From NCBI GenBank assembly GCA_014382585.1, contig JACNJL010000055.1, positions 1 through 39,485 of the forward strand: 39,485 nucleotides of DNA, written 5' to 3'. The notes under the pieces are model-generated. The model worked only from the letters and a program-made list of their open reading frames with translations, was not told where the DNA came from and made no database searches. The DNA comes from Limisphaerales bacterium. GTDB taxonomy: Bacteria > Verrucomicrobiota > Verrucomicrobiia > Limisphaerales > UBA1100. Positions 7,971 through 16,131 of the stretch are shown in pieces. The number at the start of each line of letters is the position of its first letter. Position 1 is the stretch's first letter. The translations under genes were made by a program, and so were the position numbers.

Positions 7971-9551
7971 TTAGTTGAGGTCCCATTCGTATTTGGCGCG
8001 CAGGATGGCCTTGCCATCCACAATCACGGGCACCAGCAGTTCCTTGCCGTTGGCGCCATCCCGCAGGATGGGCGCGTCCGGACTATCGATTGTGAGCTTG
8101 AGGTTCTGGCCCACCTTCCAACTGTTGCCCTGTTTCTCAATGAACCCGTCGGCGGCGGCGAGATAGTAGTATTTGCCGCTGCCAGTCAGGGTGAGTTGAC
8201 GGGTAAAGGCCGGCAGAGCGCCGGCCTCGGGAGTCACGTAATCTTCAATCACCGTTTCGCCCGCGGTGTACTTGAACACCGGTCGGCGGCCTTCCACGAG
8301 CCGATACCCCCGGAACCGCAGGCCCTTGGCGCGATCATCATCGTTGTTGCCCAGCTTCAACTCCGGCCACGGAGCCTTCTCATCAGGCAACACGGCAATC
8401 GCCTGCGCGCGCTTGAGCTTGATCAGGTAATGGCCGCTGGGCGGCTGGAATCCCTGCCCGCGCCCGTTCCAGTGCTTGGCGCCGTCCATAAACGCGCCGT
8501 GCCAGGTCATCACAATATTCAGCGCGTTGGCATCGAAACAAATGTTCACGTTTTCCGGATAGCCCACACCAATGCCGCGTGGGGAGGCGCCTTGAATGAA
8601 GTTGCGATACATCACCGCCTCATTGTTCTCCGGCACAATCGGGTTGCCGGTGGCGATGGCCGGCTTGTTGCCACCACCCTGCGGGGCGGTGTTGTGGGCC
8701 AGCTGCAGTTTCTTGATACCGGGCCCGGACATATCGAGCGAGAGATGTTCGCCGCCACCTTTCTCAAAATACTCAATGCGGATCAGATTCACACCGGCAT
8801 CCAGCGTGGCCGTGCCGTTTTTGTTGACCACTCCGTGCACACCGTCGTTGACCACCACGGGCACGCCGTTGACCAACAACCGCGAACCGTCATCCGAACC
8901 GAGGTTGAAGGTGTATTTGCCTTTGGTCTTCACCTCGAGTTCGCCTTCGATTACCAACCCGAAATTATCCCGGGTCTCGGAAAGATTGGTATCGGCGATC
9001 CCGCTGTCCGCTTTGCCGGATTTCACCGGCTTCAGCTTCTCGAAATCAGGCAGGTTACTCCAAGACCCGTTGTAGACGCGGTACTGGAATTTCTTCAGCG
9101 CCCCCTTGGCCACAATGCCCGCACCGGCCGGAGCCGTTCCGTCACTGAGACTTTTCACATACGCAACGAGCGCCTTCATTTCCTCGTCATTCACCGCAGG
9201 CGGCGGCGGCATGGGTGCCGCGGCACTTTTCACCACCTTGGCAATCGGATTACGGATGGATTCAATGAAGTAGGCCTCATCGAACTTGGCCTTGGCATCC
9301 TTGCCGCCAAATCCGAGGGTGACCTCGCGTTCCTGCCCCCAGAAATTGCCTTCGAATTTCGGCGCTTTCATTGCCACGCCCGCGAGCGCCGGCGGCCCGC
9401 CATCCACCTGATGGCAGGTGAAACAAATCTTGGCCTGAAAAAGCGCTTTGCCTTGAGCAATTAAATCCGCATTCGCAGCCGAGATATTTCCGGTCAATGC
9501 CACGACCGCCAGCACGGGCAGTCCCCAACGAGAAACACATTGTGAGTTCAT
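7971..9551 (-). CDS. Secreted cytochrome c with PA14 domain
   Basis: A 526-residue protein. After a signal peptide (about residues 1-28), a monoheme cytochrome c domain carries CFTCH (43-47) and a distal segment APMPPPPAVNDEEMKALVAY that supplies the axial Met. Next comes a PA14-like beta domain (about 150-275: YNGSWSNLPDF, YTFNLGSDDGSRLLVNG, NLIRIEYFEKGGGEHLSLD), usually a carbohydrate-binding module. The C-terminal ~230 residues (YRNFIQGASPRGIGVGYPEN onward) resemble the region found beside propeller dehydrogenases in this phylum. ATG 9551 is preferred over a longer open frame that overlaps the next gene and encodes no signal peptide. It is probably the electron carrier of the downstream propeller enzyme. 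Confidence 0.85.
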   Translation of the reverse strand: MNSQCVSRWGLPVLAVVALTGNISAANADLIAQGKALFQAKICFTCHQVDGGPPALAGVAMKAPKFEGNFWGQEREVTLGFGGKDAKAKFDEAYFIESIRNPIAKVVKSAAAPMPPPPAVNDEEMKALVAYVKSLSDGTAPAGAGIVAKGALKKFQYRVYNGSWSNLPDFEKLKPVKSGKADSGIADTNLSETRDNFGLVIEGELEVKTKGKYTFNLGSDDGSRLLVNGVPVVVNDGVHGVVNKNGTATLDAGVNLIRIEYFEKGGGEHLSLDMSGPGIKKLQLAHNTAPQGGGNKPAIATGNPIVPENNEAVMYRNFIQGASPRGIGVGYPENVNICFDANALNIVMTWHGAFMDGAKHWNGRGQGFQPPSGHYLIKLKRAQAIAVLPDEKAPWPELKLGNNDDDRAKGLRFRGYRLVEGRRPVFKYTAGETVIEDYVTPEAGALPAFTRQLTLTGSGKYYYLAAADGFIEKQGNSWKVGQNLKLTIDSPDAPILRDGANGKELLVPVIVDGKAILRAKYEWDLN

Positions 9552-9634
9552 TTTTAAAATAGTCTGCGCACAGTGTGTCGGTGCACAGATTTTCGCGCAA
9601 GCACTCAGCGGTGGCGCGGAGCAATTAGGACTCC

Positions 9635-10588
9635 TCAATTTGAATCCGCATTCAAAAGCGGTGGCTCCTTTTTCCCGCGCAAGCAAAGCCAACGAATAAA
9701 CCAAAAAGCTCCCAACGGTCCAAGCAACAACCCCAGCGCAATGACAAAAATTGTGGCAAGTATGGGGTGTATCATCGAATCCACCCATCCATCCAGCGCG
9801 AGATGAACGCCGCCCATAATTTTATTTTTGGCCAACGCCACCGCTTCCGATTCGGAAACCCCGTCGGCCTGAAATGACCCAATAACTTTCGCCGCTTCGG
9901 TGTCAGTGAGATTGCCCTTGAGTTGTTCATCCCAAATAAACTCGATTGCCTTTTCCGTAAACCAATTCTCGAAAAAGTTGCCATTGGTTTTTTGTTCCAC
10001 CACCACCAACGCCCGTTCGCGCACGGCACGTTCTTTGGATTGAGCTTGGGAAGCGGTTTTGCGCAACAGAGTAATCGCCTGGCCAAGATCACGCTCCAGC
10101 AATGAAGTACCATTGGCATCGGTTGCCAAGCCCGCGAGCCGCCACACCATAATGGCGGAATAAGTATTCACGACCGCCTTTTCAAATACTTCCCCCTGGC
10201 GCGCACCTTGTTTGATGGCACGACCCCCACCCCAAATACCCAGCCATGAACTGGACCCCAAACTCAATGTCCCCACCATTAGCACCGGCCACAGCCAACG
10301 CACGTATTTGTAGCCGCCCCACGGAATATCCATCCAACCGCGGTCGCGCAGTGCGCGCCACAGGAAAACCCCCGCCGCCACGCCCACCACAAAGCCCAGC
10401 CCGCCCCACAGGGTACAATGCCAAACCGCCTTGAGCGCCAGCTCGCCAAAGCCTTTCACCGCGTCCCAAACCGAGTTAAGGGCTTGGTTTGCCAACGACG
10501 ATTCTGCAGCTGTCGTCACGCCGACGACGCCTGCAATCAGCAAAAAAACAGCCCAATGACGAAACCGGTTCATCCCGCTTTTTGCCAT
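9635..10588 (-). CDS. Exported multi-TM hypothetical membrane protein
   Basis: A protein of about 317 residues; the start may instead be ATG 10573 (MNRFRHW). A signal-like hydrophobic N-terminus (AVFLLIAGVVGVTTAAES) is followed by two TM helices (LWGGLGFVVGVAAGVFLWRA and WLWPVLMVGTLSLGSSSWLG), a ~130-residue soluble helical region rich in charged residues (KTASQAQSKERAVRERALVV), and a C-terminal TM helix (ILATIFVIALGLLLGPLGAF) with a basic tail. No family is recognised. It lies 83 nt upstream of the cytochrome/PA14 gene on the same strand and diverges from the WDFS gene. Confidence 0.7.
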   Translation of the reverse strand: MAKSGMNRFRHWAVFLLIAGVVGVTTAAESSLANQALNSVWDAVKGFGELALKAVWHCTLWGGLGFVVGVAAGVFLWRALRDRGWMDIPWGGYKYVRWLWPVLMVGTLSLGSSSWLGIWGGGRAIKQGARQGEVFEKAVVNTYSAIMVWRLAGLATDANGTSLLERDLGQAITLLRKTASQAQSKERAVRERALVVVEQKTNGNFFENWFTEKAIEFIWDEQLKGNLTDTEAAKVIGSFQADGVSESEAVALAKNKIMGGVHLALDGWVDSMIHPILATIFVIALGLLLGPLGAFWFIRWLCLRGKKEPPLLNADSN

Positions 10589-10696
10589 CCCAAGCCGGTC
10601 AACACAAGAAACATATGTAAAACACACTAAAAACCCTCACAAAACAAGGTCTCTTCTGTAATTTAAGTTTTGTAGAAAAAAAATTTATAAAGTATA

Positions 10697-10724
10697 TTGA
10701 CAAATTCCAGAAAAACCATACTCT
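10697..10724 (+). promoter_or_regulatory. Candidate sigma70-type promoter upstream of WDFS gene
   Basis: A perfect TTGACA (10697-10702) is followed after 16 nt by TACTCT (10719-10724), a weak -10. A second possible -10, TATACT, lies at 10770-10775. The whole 10628-10799 gap is conspicuously AT-rich compared with its surroundings. Confidence 0.35.
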
Positions 10725-10732
10725 CTTTGCGC

Positions 10733-10751
10733 CCTAACTAAAACAGTTAGG
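10733..10751. promoter_or_regulatory. 7-bp inverted repeat, possible operator
   Basis: CCTAACT (10733-10739) and AGTTAGG (10745-10751) are perfect complements 5 nt apart, in the divergent promoter region and just downstream of the candidate promoter. A binding role is inferred from position only. Confidence 0.3.
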
Positions 10752-10799
10752 CTAAAAACGTCTGAAAACTATACTAGACACAACCAAATACCTCATACT

Positions 10800-11456
10800 A
10801 TGACAAACAAAAAATGGACCATGAATTCTCTGACCCGAGAAGATTGGGATTTCTCATGCTACAAAAACCTGCCGAGCTCCGCCATCAGCCGAATCTACTT
10901 ATGGGAACTGGATCGCGAACTGGGCAGCGGCAAAGGCCCCTTTGCCAAAGATCCCGCCAATAAAAAATGGCTGGCTTCTTTGAGCAAGGGCAATGACTAC
11001 ACCGCATTGCCAAATGCCCCTGTGGTGTCCAGCAGCGGCACCACGCACAAAACCCGCGGCGGTGATGCCGTGGCAGCGAGTGGCGGCAATACGCTTCATG
11101 TTTTCCAAATCAACTGGAATTGCAGCCACGGCGAACTCGTGGAGGCATTCTCGGATTGGTTGGAATTTGGGCACGGCACGCCGTACATCACGTTCCCGAC
11201 CAACACCCACGGGCGGCCGCGCCAGCAGTACGCTATGCTGGAAAAGGTGGCCATCCACCGCTTCCACAAAGTGGGCTACTCAGGCGGCCCGAAGTTTTTC
11301 CGGGAGAATAAAAAGGATGCTTTCCGACGGAACCTCAAACGCATCAACTGGACACTGGCGCAGCGCGAAATGAATCTCCATTTCAAGCATCGCACCAAGG
11401 AGTTGGCCCGGCTCAGCAAGGCAGCCGGCAAAAATTGGAAGAGCTTGCTCTACTAA
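10800..11456 (+). CDS. WDFS-type hypothetical protein (218 aa)
   Basis: A soluble protein without signal peptide. It begins with a DWDFSCYKNLP..AISRIYLWELDRELG segment (residues 15-41). A later block (FQINWNCSHGELVEAFSDWL) is followed by a basic, aromatic-rich C-terminus (KKDAFRRNLKRINWTLAQRE). I recall this layout of WDFS motif, Y.WE.(A/D)RE and an IDWN..D.EL..AF block from small uncharacterised proteins of Verrucomicrobiota and Planctomycetota, often in accessory regions; that match is from memory. The basic C-terminal half could bind nucleic acid, which is inference. ATG 10800 is the first start in a frame preceded by an AT-rich leader, and a strong terminator follows, so it is monocistronic. 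Confidence 0.75.
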   Translation: MTNKKWTMNSLTREDWDFSCYKNLPSSAISRIYLWELDRELGSGKGPFAKDPANKKWLASLSKGNDYTALPNAPVVSSSGTTHKTRGGDAVAASGGNTLHVFQINWNCSHGELVEAFSDWLEFGHGTPYITFPTNTHGRPRQQYAMLEKVAIHRFHKVGYSGGPKFFRENKKDAFRRNLKRINWTLAQREMNLHFKHRTKELARLSKAAGKNWKSLLY

Positions 11457-11498
11457 ACAACTAATCAAACAAACCCAACGCACACGTGCGATGAGTTT

Positions 11499-11527
11499 AA
11501 ACCCCGCCCCTTTGGGCGGGGTTTTTT
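11499..11527 (+). terminator. Rho-independent terminator
   Basis: An 11-bp stem (AAACCCCGCCC region 11499-11509 with 11514-11524) and a 4-nt loop are followed by a T run through 11527. It lies 43 nt after the WDFS gene. Because it also sits just beyond the stop of the convergent minus-strand lipoprotein gene (11537), it may act in both directions. Confidence 0.85.
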
Positions 11528-11536
11528 GTGGACTGG

Positions 11537-12466
11537 TCATTGAGCGATGCGCGTCACTTTCCTGCCCTCTTCATAAACTGATTCGCGGCGCTTGCCGCCT
11601 TGCGGGTAAAATAAAATCAGCGTGCCCGTGCCCTTTGACAATTCTGATGCCACAGTGCCTCCAAGCTTCCACGAAGTAGCCCGCACCAGCCGACCGCGCT
11701 GGAAAATGGCATCCACCATTCGTTCGCCGTTGGGGTACCACTCCACAAATCGACCGTTGATTTTGCCCTTCGAATAATCCGCCTCCATCAACGGCGCGCC
11801 ACCGGTGTACCACGACCGAATGAGCCCGTGGCGTTGGCCATGAATCATGCGACCTTTGAACCGAATCCCTTCATCAAAATAATCATAGTCGCCATGAAAC
11901 GGCTGGCCCGTGGCCGGGTTCACGTAGAGCCCCGATGCTTGCCGAACGGGCGGGCCGGCCGGCAATGGAACGGCGGCGCGAGGTTCCCTCCCCCCAATGG
12001 ATCCCTGGGGAGCGCCGGGCACTTGCACTCCATTGCGATAGGTTTTTTCGCTTTCGCGGGTGCCGTCGGGGTGGAAAAGTATGAGCGTGCCGCTACCGTT
12101 CACGACGCGACTGCCTTCGGTGCCATCGGGTTTCCAAGAGGAGGCTGAGATGATTTTCCCGTCCTGCCATTCCGCCACTGCGCGGCGTTGGGTGCGGGTG
12201 TACCATTCCTCAAACCGTCCGTGCTTGCGGCCATTTTTGTAGCTCAACACATATTTCTGGCCCGTGGAGGGGTCAGTCATTGTGTTCACGCCGGTGTAAG
12301 GCTCGGGATCGCCCTTCAAGTAAACCAATCCGCCGCGCATCTCCAATTCACTGAGTGATGGCTTCGGCCCGGATGATAGAGCTCCGCATCCGGCACTCAA
12401 AATACAAACAGCGAACAAGACGCACAAAGCGGCAGAGGGCATCATCAATTGGATCATTCGATTCAT
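11537..12466 (-). CDS. MORN/YwqK-like repeat lipoprotein
   Basis: A 309-residue lipoprotein. The signal sequence ends in lipobox LSAGC (about residue 27). The mature part holds repeated beta-hairpin units of the MORN-variant/YwqK type (KNGRKHGRFEEWY, MIHGQRHGLIRSWYTGGAPL, KGKINGRFVEWYPNGERMVD). A larger duplication is visible: ASSWKPDGTEGSRVVNGSGT and ATSWKLGGTVASELSKGTGT, each followed by LILF(H/Y)P. These repeats usually serve as protein or membrane interaction surfaces. ATG 12466 overlaps the stop of the upstream Sel1 gene as ATGA and has a strong AGGAGG 7 nt upstream, so the two are translationally coupled. A longer upstream frame is only antisense or overlap noise. Confidence 0.85.
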   Translation of the reverse strand: MNRMIQLMMPSAALCVLFAVCILSAGCGALSSGPKPSLSELEMRGGLVYLKGDPEPYTGVNTMTDPSTGQKYVLSYKNGRKHGRFEEWYTRTQRRAVAEWQDGKIISASSWKPDGTEGSRVVNGSGTLILFHPDGTRESEKTYRNGVQVPGAPQGSIGGREPRAAVPLPAGPPVRQASGLYVNPATGQPFHGDYDYFDEGIRFKGRMIHGQRHGLIRSWYTGGAPLMEADYSKGKINGRFVEWYPNGERMVDAIFQRGRLVRATSWKLGGTVASELSKGTGTLILFYPQGGKRRESVYEEGRKVTRIAQ

Positions 12467-14718
12467 TTTTTTCCTCCTGAATGGATTTTGATTTCTCCAC
12501 GCTGCACATGGAGCTGAGGGAGCCAGGCATTGGCTTTGGCAATGGCGGCTTGGCGTTGGGCCGGAATGAGTTTGGAAGCCAAGGCTTCCAATTGCCGGGC
12601 GGCGGCTTCGTGCCCACTCAAGGCGGCCTGACACCACCACACAAAAGCCTCCACTTCATTCGCATCCACCCCGCGGCCCGTGTGGCATAATCCTGCAAAA
12701 TTATGTTGAGCCTCCGCGTGGCCCTGCCAGGCCGCTTGCCGGAAACTGCGCGCAGCCGCTTCCACATCCTTGGGCACGCCCTGTCCCGTCAAAAGGCGCA
12801 CTCCCATTTCATTGAGCGCCTGGGGCTGGCCGAGCTGCGCGGCGCGTTGATACCACTTCACCGCGGCGGCCTCATCGTTTGGGGCTAATTGCACGGCGAG
12901 ATTAAACATCCCGTCGGCATATCCGCCCTCGGCCGCACGGGTGAAATAGTTACGGGCGGCAAGGGCATCGCGCGCAGTACTTTCACCGAGCAGCAACTTG
13001 ACCCCCAGTTGATTGGCCGCAGCAGCGTGGCCCTGATCGGCGGCTTGTTTGTAAAACTCAAATGATTTTTTATCGTTGAGTTCTTTGTCTCTACCCTGTT
13101 CGTAGCGGATCGCGAGCATGTGCTGCGCATCGGCCAAACCGCGGTCCGCCGAGAGCCGGACCAAGCGCAACGCTTCAGCCTCGTTTCGCTCCATTCCAAA
13201 TCCAAACGCGAGACGAGCGGCGTGGAGAAACTGTTCTGCGGGCGGGGCATCCTCAGCAGGCGCGACCCCTTCTCCAAGCTCGCCCAGCCGGGCGGGCCAG
13301 CCATCGTTGAGGCGGGCAGAAAGTTTGGCATGAAGACCCAATGCACCCTTGGCAGTCTGATGATCTCTGGCAAAAGATTGATTGTCCTTATCGCGATTAA
13401 ACTCCGTGAGTCGGGCGAGCCAGTGAAGTGCCAACTGAAAATTCTGCGGCACACCACGGCCTTCCTCGAAAATTTTGGATAATGCTAATTGCGCTTCCGC
13501 ACTGTCGTTTTCCGCCGCGCGTTGGTACCACTTCACTGCCAGTGCAAGGTTGGGCTCCGTGCCTTGGCCGGTGTCGTACATTTCGCCCAATTCGAATTGC
13601 CCACGGGCATTGTCATTTTCCGCCGCGCGCCGGTGCCATTGAAAACGCTCTTTGAGATTGGCCGCTTTTTCCTCTTCGGTGTCGCCCGCATTTTTCAAAC
13701 GCAGCCCCACGTTGTTTTGCGACACTGCGTTGCCACGTTCAGCCGCGCGCCGATAATGTTCAATCGCCTTATCAGGATTGGCCGCCCCCTCGCCGGCCCG
13801 GCCGTAGCCAATCATCCAGCCGATGTTATTGATGGCACCGGAGTTTCCCTGCGCGGCGGCTTTGCGATACCATTCCATGGCCAGCACATCATTTTGCTCC
13901 ACTCCGTGCCCTTTGCTGTAACGCGCACCGATCATAAACTGCGCCCCGGAATACCCCTGCTCAGCACAGGGCCGTTGCCAGCGAATGGCTTCCAAGTAAT
14001 CGCGACGGCCATGGCGTTGGCTCGCCCAAATGTTGCCCGCCAAATACATCGCCGCCACGCTTCCCTGCTCGCCGAGCGTCATCAGCTTGGGCAATGCTTC
14101 GCGGTATAGCTTGCGGGCCCGATCGCGATCGCGCCGGGCGCCAAGGCCATCCCAATATTGATCCGCCATTTCTGAAATTGAAAATGGATCGCCTGCCTTC
14201 GCGGCCTGTTCAAAAATTTTCAGCGCCGCGGTTTTGTCCATCTCCAATCCGCCCCAGCCGCGATAATGCAGCAGCCCCAACGCGCGCGCCGCCGAGGGAT
14301 GACCCGCCTGAGCCAGCGCAGGTAAACCGGGCGCGGCGCGTTTCAATAGTGCATTGCTCTTCGTTTCATCCGGCTTTACCCCGATGCCAAAGCGATACAT
14401 CATCCCTACTCGGAACAGGCCCAACGCATGACCGGTGGTGGCCGATTTATTGGCCCACTCAAACGATTGAGGTAAATCTACCGGCGCACCCTGCCCCCAT
14501 TCCAGCAACCGGCTCAACTCATATTGCGCCAACGCATCGCCGGCCTTGGCTTTGGTTAATTCTGCTGCAAACTGTTCAGCCAATTGGGGAGCGATGGCCT
14601 TCAACTTGTCAGGCAACCCCGCGCCGCGCGTGGGCGCTTCGTTTGGAATAGGAGCATCCTGCGAAAAAATACTAACGGATAGGAAGCCCCACAACCCAAA
14701 GATGAATGCAAACCTCAT
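12463..14718 (-). CDS. Large secreted Sel1/TPR-like repeat protein
   Basis: A 751-residue protein. A signal peptide (MRFAFIFGLWGFLSVSIFSQ) is followed by about fourteen Sel1-like repeats with the pattern A...G...A...LG..Y..G.GV..D...A..WY..AA..G; examples are AEQGYSGAQFMIGARYSKGH and NDSAEAQLALSKIFEEGRGV. One central stretch (about residues 430-490) breaks the periodicity. Sel1 solenoids act as protein-protein scaffolds, often in envelope signalling or assembly. ATG 14718 is chosen over an upstream TTG because the signal peptide starts there. It is coupled to the MORN-like lipoprotein, suggesting a shared complex in the envelope; the partner identity is unknown. Confidence 0.9.
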   Translation of the reverse strand: MRFAFIFGLWGFLSVSIFSQDAPIPNEAPTRGAGLPDKLKAIAPQLAEQFAAELTKAKAGDALAQYELSRLLEWGQGAPVDLPQSFEWANKSATTGHALGLFRVGMMYRFGIGVKPDETKSNALLKRAAPGLPALAQAGHPSAARALGLLHYRGWGGLEMDKTAALKIFEQAAKAGDPFSISEMADQYWDGLGARRDRDRARKLYREALPKLMTLGEQGSVAAMYLAGNIWASQRHGRRDYLEAIRWQRPCAEQGYSGAQFMIGARYSKGHGVEQNDVLAMEWYRKAAAQGNSGAINNIGWMIGYGRAGEGAANPDKAIEHYRRAAERGNAVSQNNVGLRLKNAGDTEEEKAANLKERFQWHRRAAENDNARGQFELGEMYDTGQGTEPNLALAVKWYQRAAENDSAEAQLALSKIFEEGRGVPQNFQLALHWLARLTEFNRDKDNQSFARDHQTAKGALGLHAKLSARLNDGWPARLGELGEGVAPAEDAPPAEQFLHAARLAFGFGMERNEAEALRLVRLSADRGLADAQHMLAIRYEQGRDKELNDKKSFEFYKQAADQGHAAAANQLGVKLLLGESTARDALAARNYFTRAAEGGYADGMFNLAVQLAPNDEAAAVKWYQRAAQLGQPQALNEMGVRLLTGQGVPKDVEAAARSFRQAAWQGHAEAQHNFAGLCHTGRGVDANEVEAFVWWCQAALSGHEAAARQLEALASKLIPAQRQAAIAKANAWLPQLHVQRGEIKIHSGGKK

Positions 14719-14769
14719 AGCAAAAGTGTAGCCCGCAGCCCGCAATTTGTCCTTAAAAATATTCCTGAT

Positions 14770-15282
14770 TTATTCCCTGCCCCGATGCAAAAATGTGGCG
14801 CGATAATTATGGTACTGGCGGGACACCGGCTCATGGCGGTCCACCCATTTGCCGGGGCGTTCGAGGGTCGTGCCATTCACCGTGATCCGCTCTCCCGGCT
14901 CGTACTCGCGACGTTGCACCCATTCCTGCTCGCGCCGCTCGAATTCACGCGAATGCACCACCAATTCCGCCCCCACTGCGCGCGCCTGCTTCCGTAATTG
15001 GCGGGTGCTTACGGAACTGGACGTATTGAATTCAGATTCCCCCAAAATTTCCCACCCGCCATCGGTGTGCAATTTCACCCGCTCCGCGTGCCGCCGCATA
15101 AGAGTTTGCTGCACCTCCGGCTCACTAACCATATTGGGTGACTCGGCCGTTGCGGGCACTATGGCTACTGAATTTAGAGGGAAATAATTGTCTTCATAAG
15201 GATTACCACCCCAATCCTCAAGCACGTTACAGCCCGTACCCAAAGCGACTCCCACCCATAATAACCAGAATGTTTTCACCAT
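14770..15282 (-). CDS. Hypothetical lipoprotein (170 aa)
   Basis: It has a lipoprotein signal with lipobox ALGTGC, about residues 13-18, so an N-terminal lipid anchor is expected. The mature part has a segment with alternating charged residues (LRKQARAVGAELVVHSREFE, then RREQEWVQRREYEPGERITV) and a C-terminal beta-like tail. No family is recognised; the pattern AVGAELVV resembles lipoproteins whose beta-alpha-beta core is preceded by a Sec II signal. ATG 15282 was chosen over the adjacent GTG 15285. It sits 51 nt upstream of the Sel1 gene and may belong to the same operon. Confidence 0.75.
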   Translation of the reverse strand: MVKTFWLLWVGVALGTGCNVLEDWGGNPYEDNYFPLNSVAIVPATAESPNMVSEPEVQQTLMRRHAERVKLHTDGGWEILGESEFNTSSSVSTRQLRKQARAVGAELVVHSREFERREQEWVQRREYEPGERITVNGTTLERPGKWVDRHEPVSRQYHNYRATFLHRGRE

Positions 15283-15384
15283 CACAATCCCCGCCCGAAC
15301 GTGAACGTACTATGCTTACTTTTGAATCAAACAGTACGTAAACGTACCACTTAAAACGCCTTTGTCAACCGTGCGGCTCTTGGT

Positions 15385-15404
15385 TTATCCACAAGTTATT
15401 CACA
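15385..15404 (+). promoter_or_regulatory. Two tandem DnaA-box matches
   Basis: TTATCCACA (15385-15393) is the perfect DnaA R-box and TTATTCACA (15396-15404) also fits TTWTNCACA. They lie in the same direction with 2 nt between them, in the 255-bp gap 15286-15540. Two boxes alone do not make an origin, and no dnaA, dnaN or AT-rich unwinding element is seen nearby; DnaA-dependent regulation or titration is possible. Confidence 0.5.
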
Positions 15405-15418
15405 GAGGAAAAGAAGAA

Positions 15419-15460
15419 GGCCGCCAACGGGGAGGAGTTTGGGGTATCCCGCTGGCGGCC
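15419..15460 (-). terminator. Candidate terminator of the GNAT gene
   Basis: A 13-bp inverted repeat (15419-15431 with 15448-15460, one mismatch) has a 16-nt loop. On the minus strand it is followed by a pyrimidine-rich run (TTCTTCTTTTCC). It lies 81 nt past the stop of the GNAT gene. The long loop makes it a moderate candidate only. Confidence 0.45.
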
Positions 15461-15540
15461 GAGAGCGGATGGGGGACACCCGCGGGCGAAGTTACTAACA
15501 AAGATGCAGCCAGTTGTCAACAACTAGTCCCGCCCGGAGG

Positions 15541-16041
15541 TTATTCAACTGTTTCAGCCAGTTTTTTAAGCGGTTCTCCGTTTATTCGGAAACAGCGCCA
15601 TTCGCTGATAGGCGTTGCGCCGAGGGTTTCGTAAAAGTTCGAGGCGGATTGATTCCAATCCAACGCCACCCATTCGAAACGCGGGCAGTTGCGTTCCACG
15701 GCAATGTTAGCCAAATGCACCATCAGTTGTTGACCGATGCCGTGGCGGCGAAATTCCGGTTTTACAAACAGATCCTCCAGATACAAACCGGCCCGACCGG
15801 TAAAGGTTGAAAAGTTATGAAAATACACCGCGAAGGCCGCCGGCTCGCCGCCCCATTCGGCAATGAGCGCTTCCACGGCGGCGCGGCGGTCTTCACCAAA
15901 AAGCGACTCGTGCACACTCGATTCGGTGGCCACCACTTCATCGAGCAGTTTTTCGTACTCGGCAATGGCGCGGATAAACTCAAGCAGCAACGGCACATCC
16001 GCCGCCGTGGCGGGGCGGATTAATAGGTTGGCATCAGGCAT
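15541..16041 (-). CDS. GNAT-family N-acetyltransferase
   Basis: A 166-residue cytosolic enzyme expected to transfer an acetyl group from acetyl-CoA to an amine. The N-terminal beta strand (LLIRPATAADVPLLLEFI) and the acetyl-CoA-binding segment YLEDLFVKPEFRRHGIGQQL (R-R-H-G-I-G, about residues 92-111) identify the GNAT fold. The C-terminal RFEWVALDWNQSASNFYETL gives the conserved last blocks. The overall layout (EYEKL near 35, GLYLEDLFV, ALDWN..A..FY...GA) resembles spermidine/diamine acetyltransferases. The substrate cannot be proved by eye. ATG 16041 is chosen because the upstream in-frame extension lacks GNAT features and crosses the divergent promoter region. Confidence 0.9.
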   Translation of the reverse strand: MPDANLLIRPATAADVPLLLEFIRAIAEYEKLLDEVVATESSVHESLFGEDRRAAVEALIAEWGGEPAAFAVYFHNFSTFTGRAGLYLEDLFVKPEFRRHGIGQQLMVHLANIAVERNCPRFEWVALDWNQSASNFYETLGATPISEWRCFRINGEPLKKLAETVE

Positions 16042-16131
16042 AAACGGCACTTTCGCGAAGACCAATGCAGATGTCAATGACCGCACTTTTACTCTTGGCC
16101 ACAGCGTGAGATGGCGTTTCAATGCCCACAT

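Noticed and set aside
8196-9464. 422-residue plus-strand frame over the cytochrome c/PA14 gene
   Set aside because: The minus frame has a signal peptide, CxxCH and PA14 features; the plus frame has no domain.
9552-9788. 79-residue N-terminal extension of the cytochrome c/PA14 protein
   Set aside because: It overlaps the next gene's coding sequence; the signal peptide starts at ATG 9551.
15286-15540. Replication origin
   Set aside because: Only two DnaA boxes, no AT-rich unwinding region, and no dnaA, dnaN or parA genes nearby.
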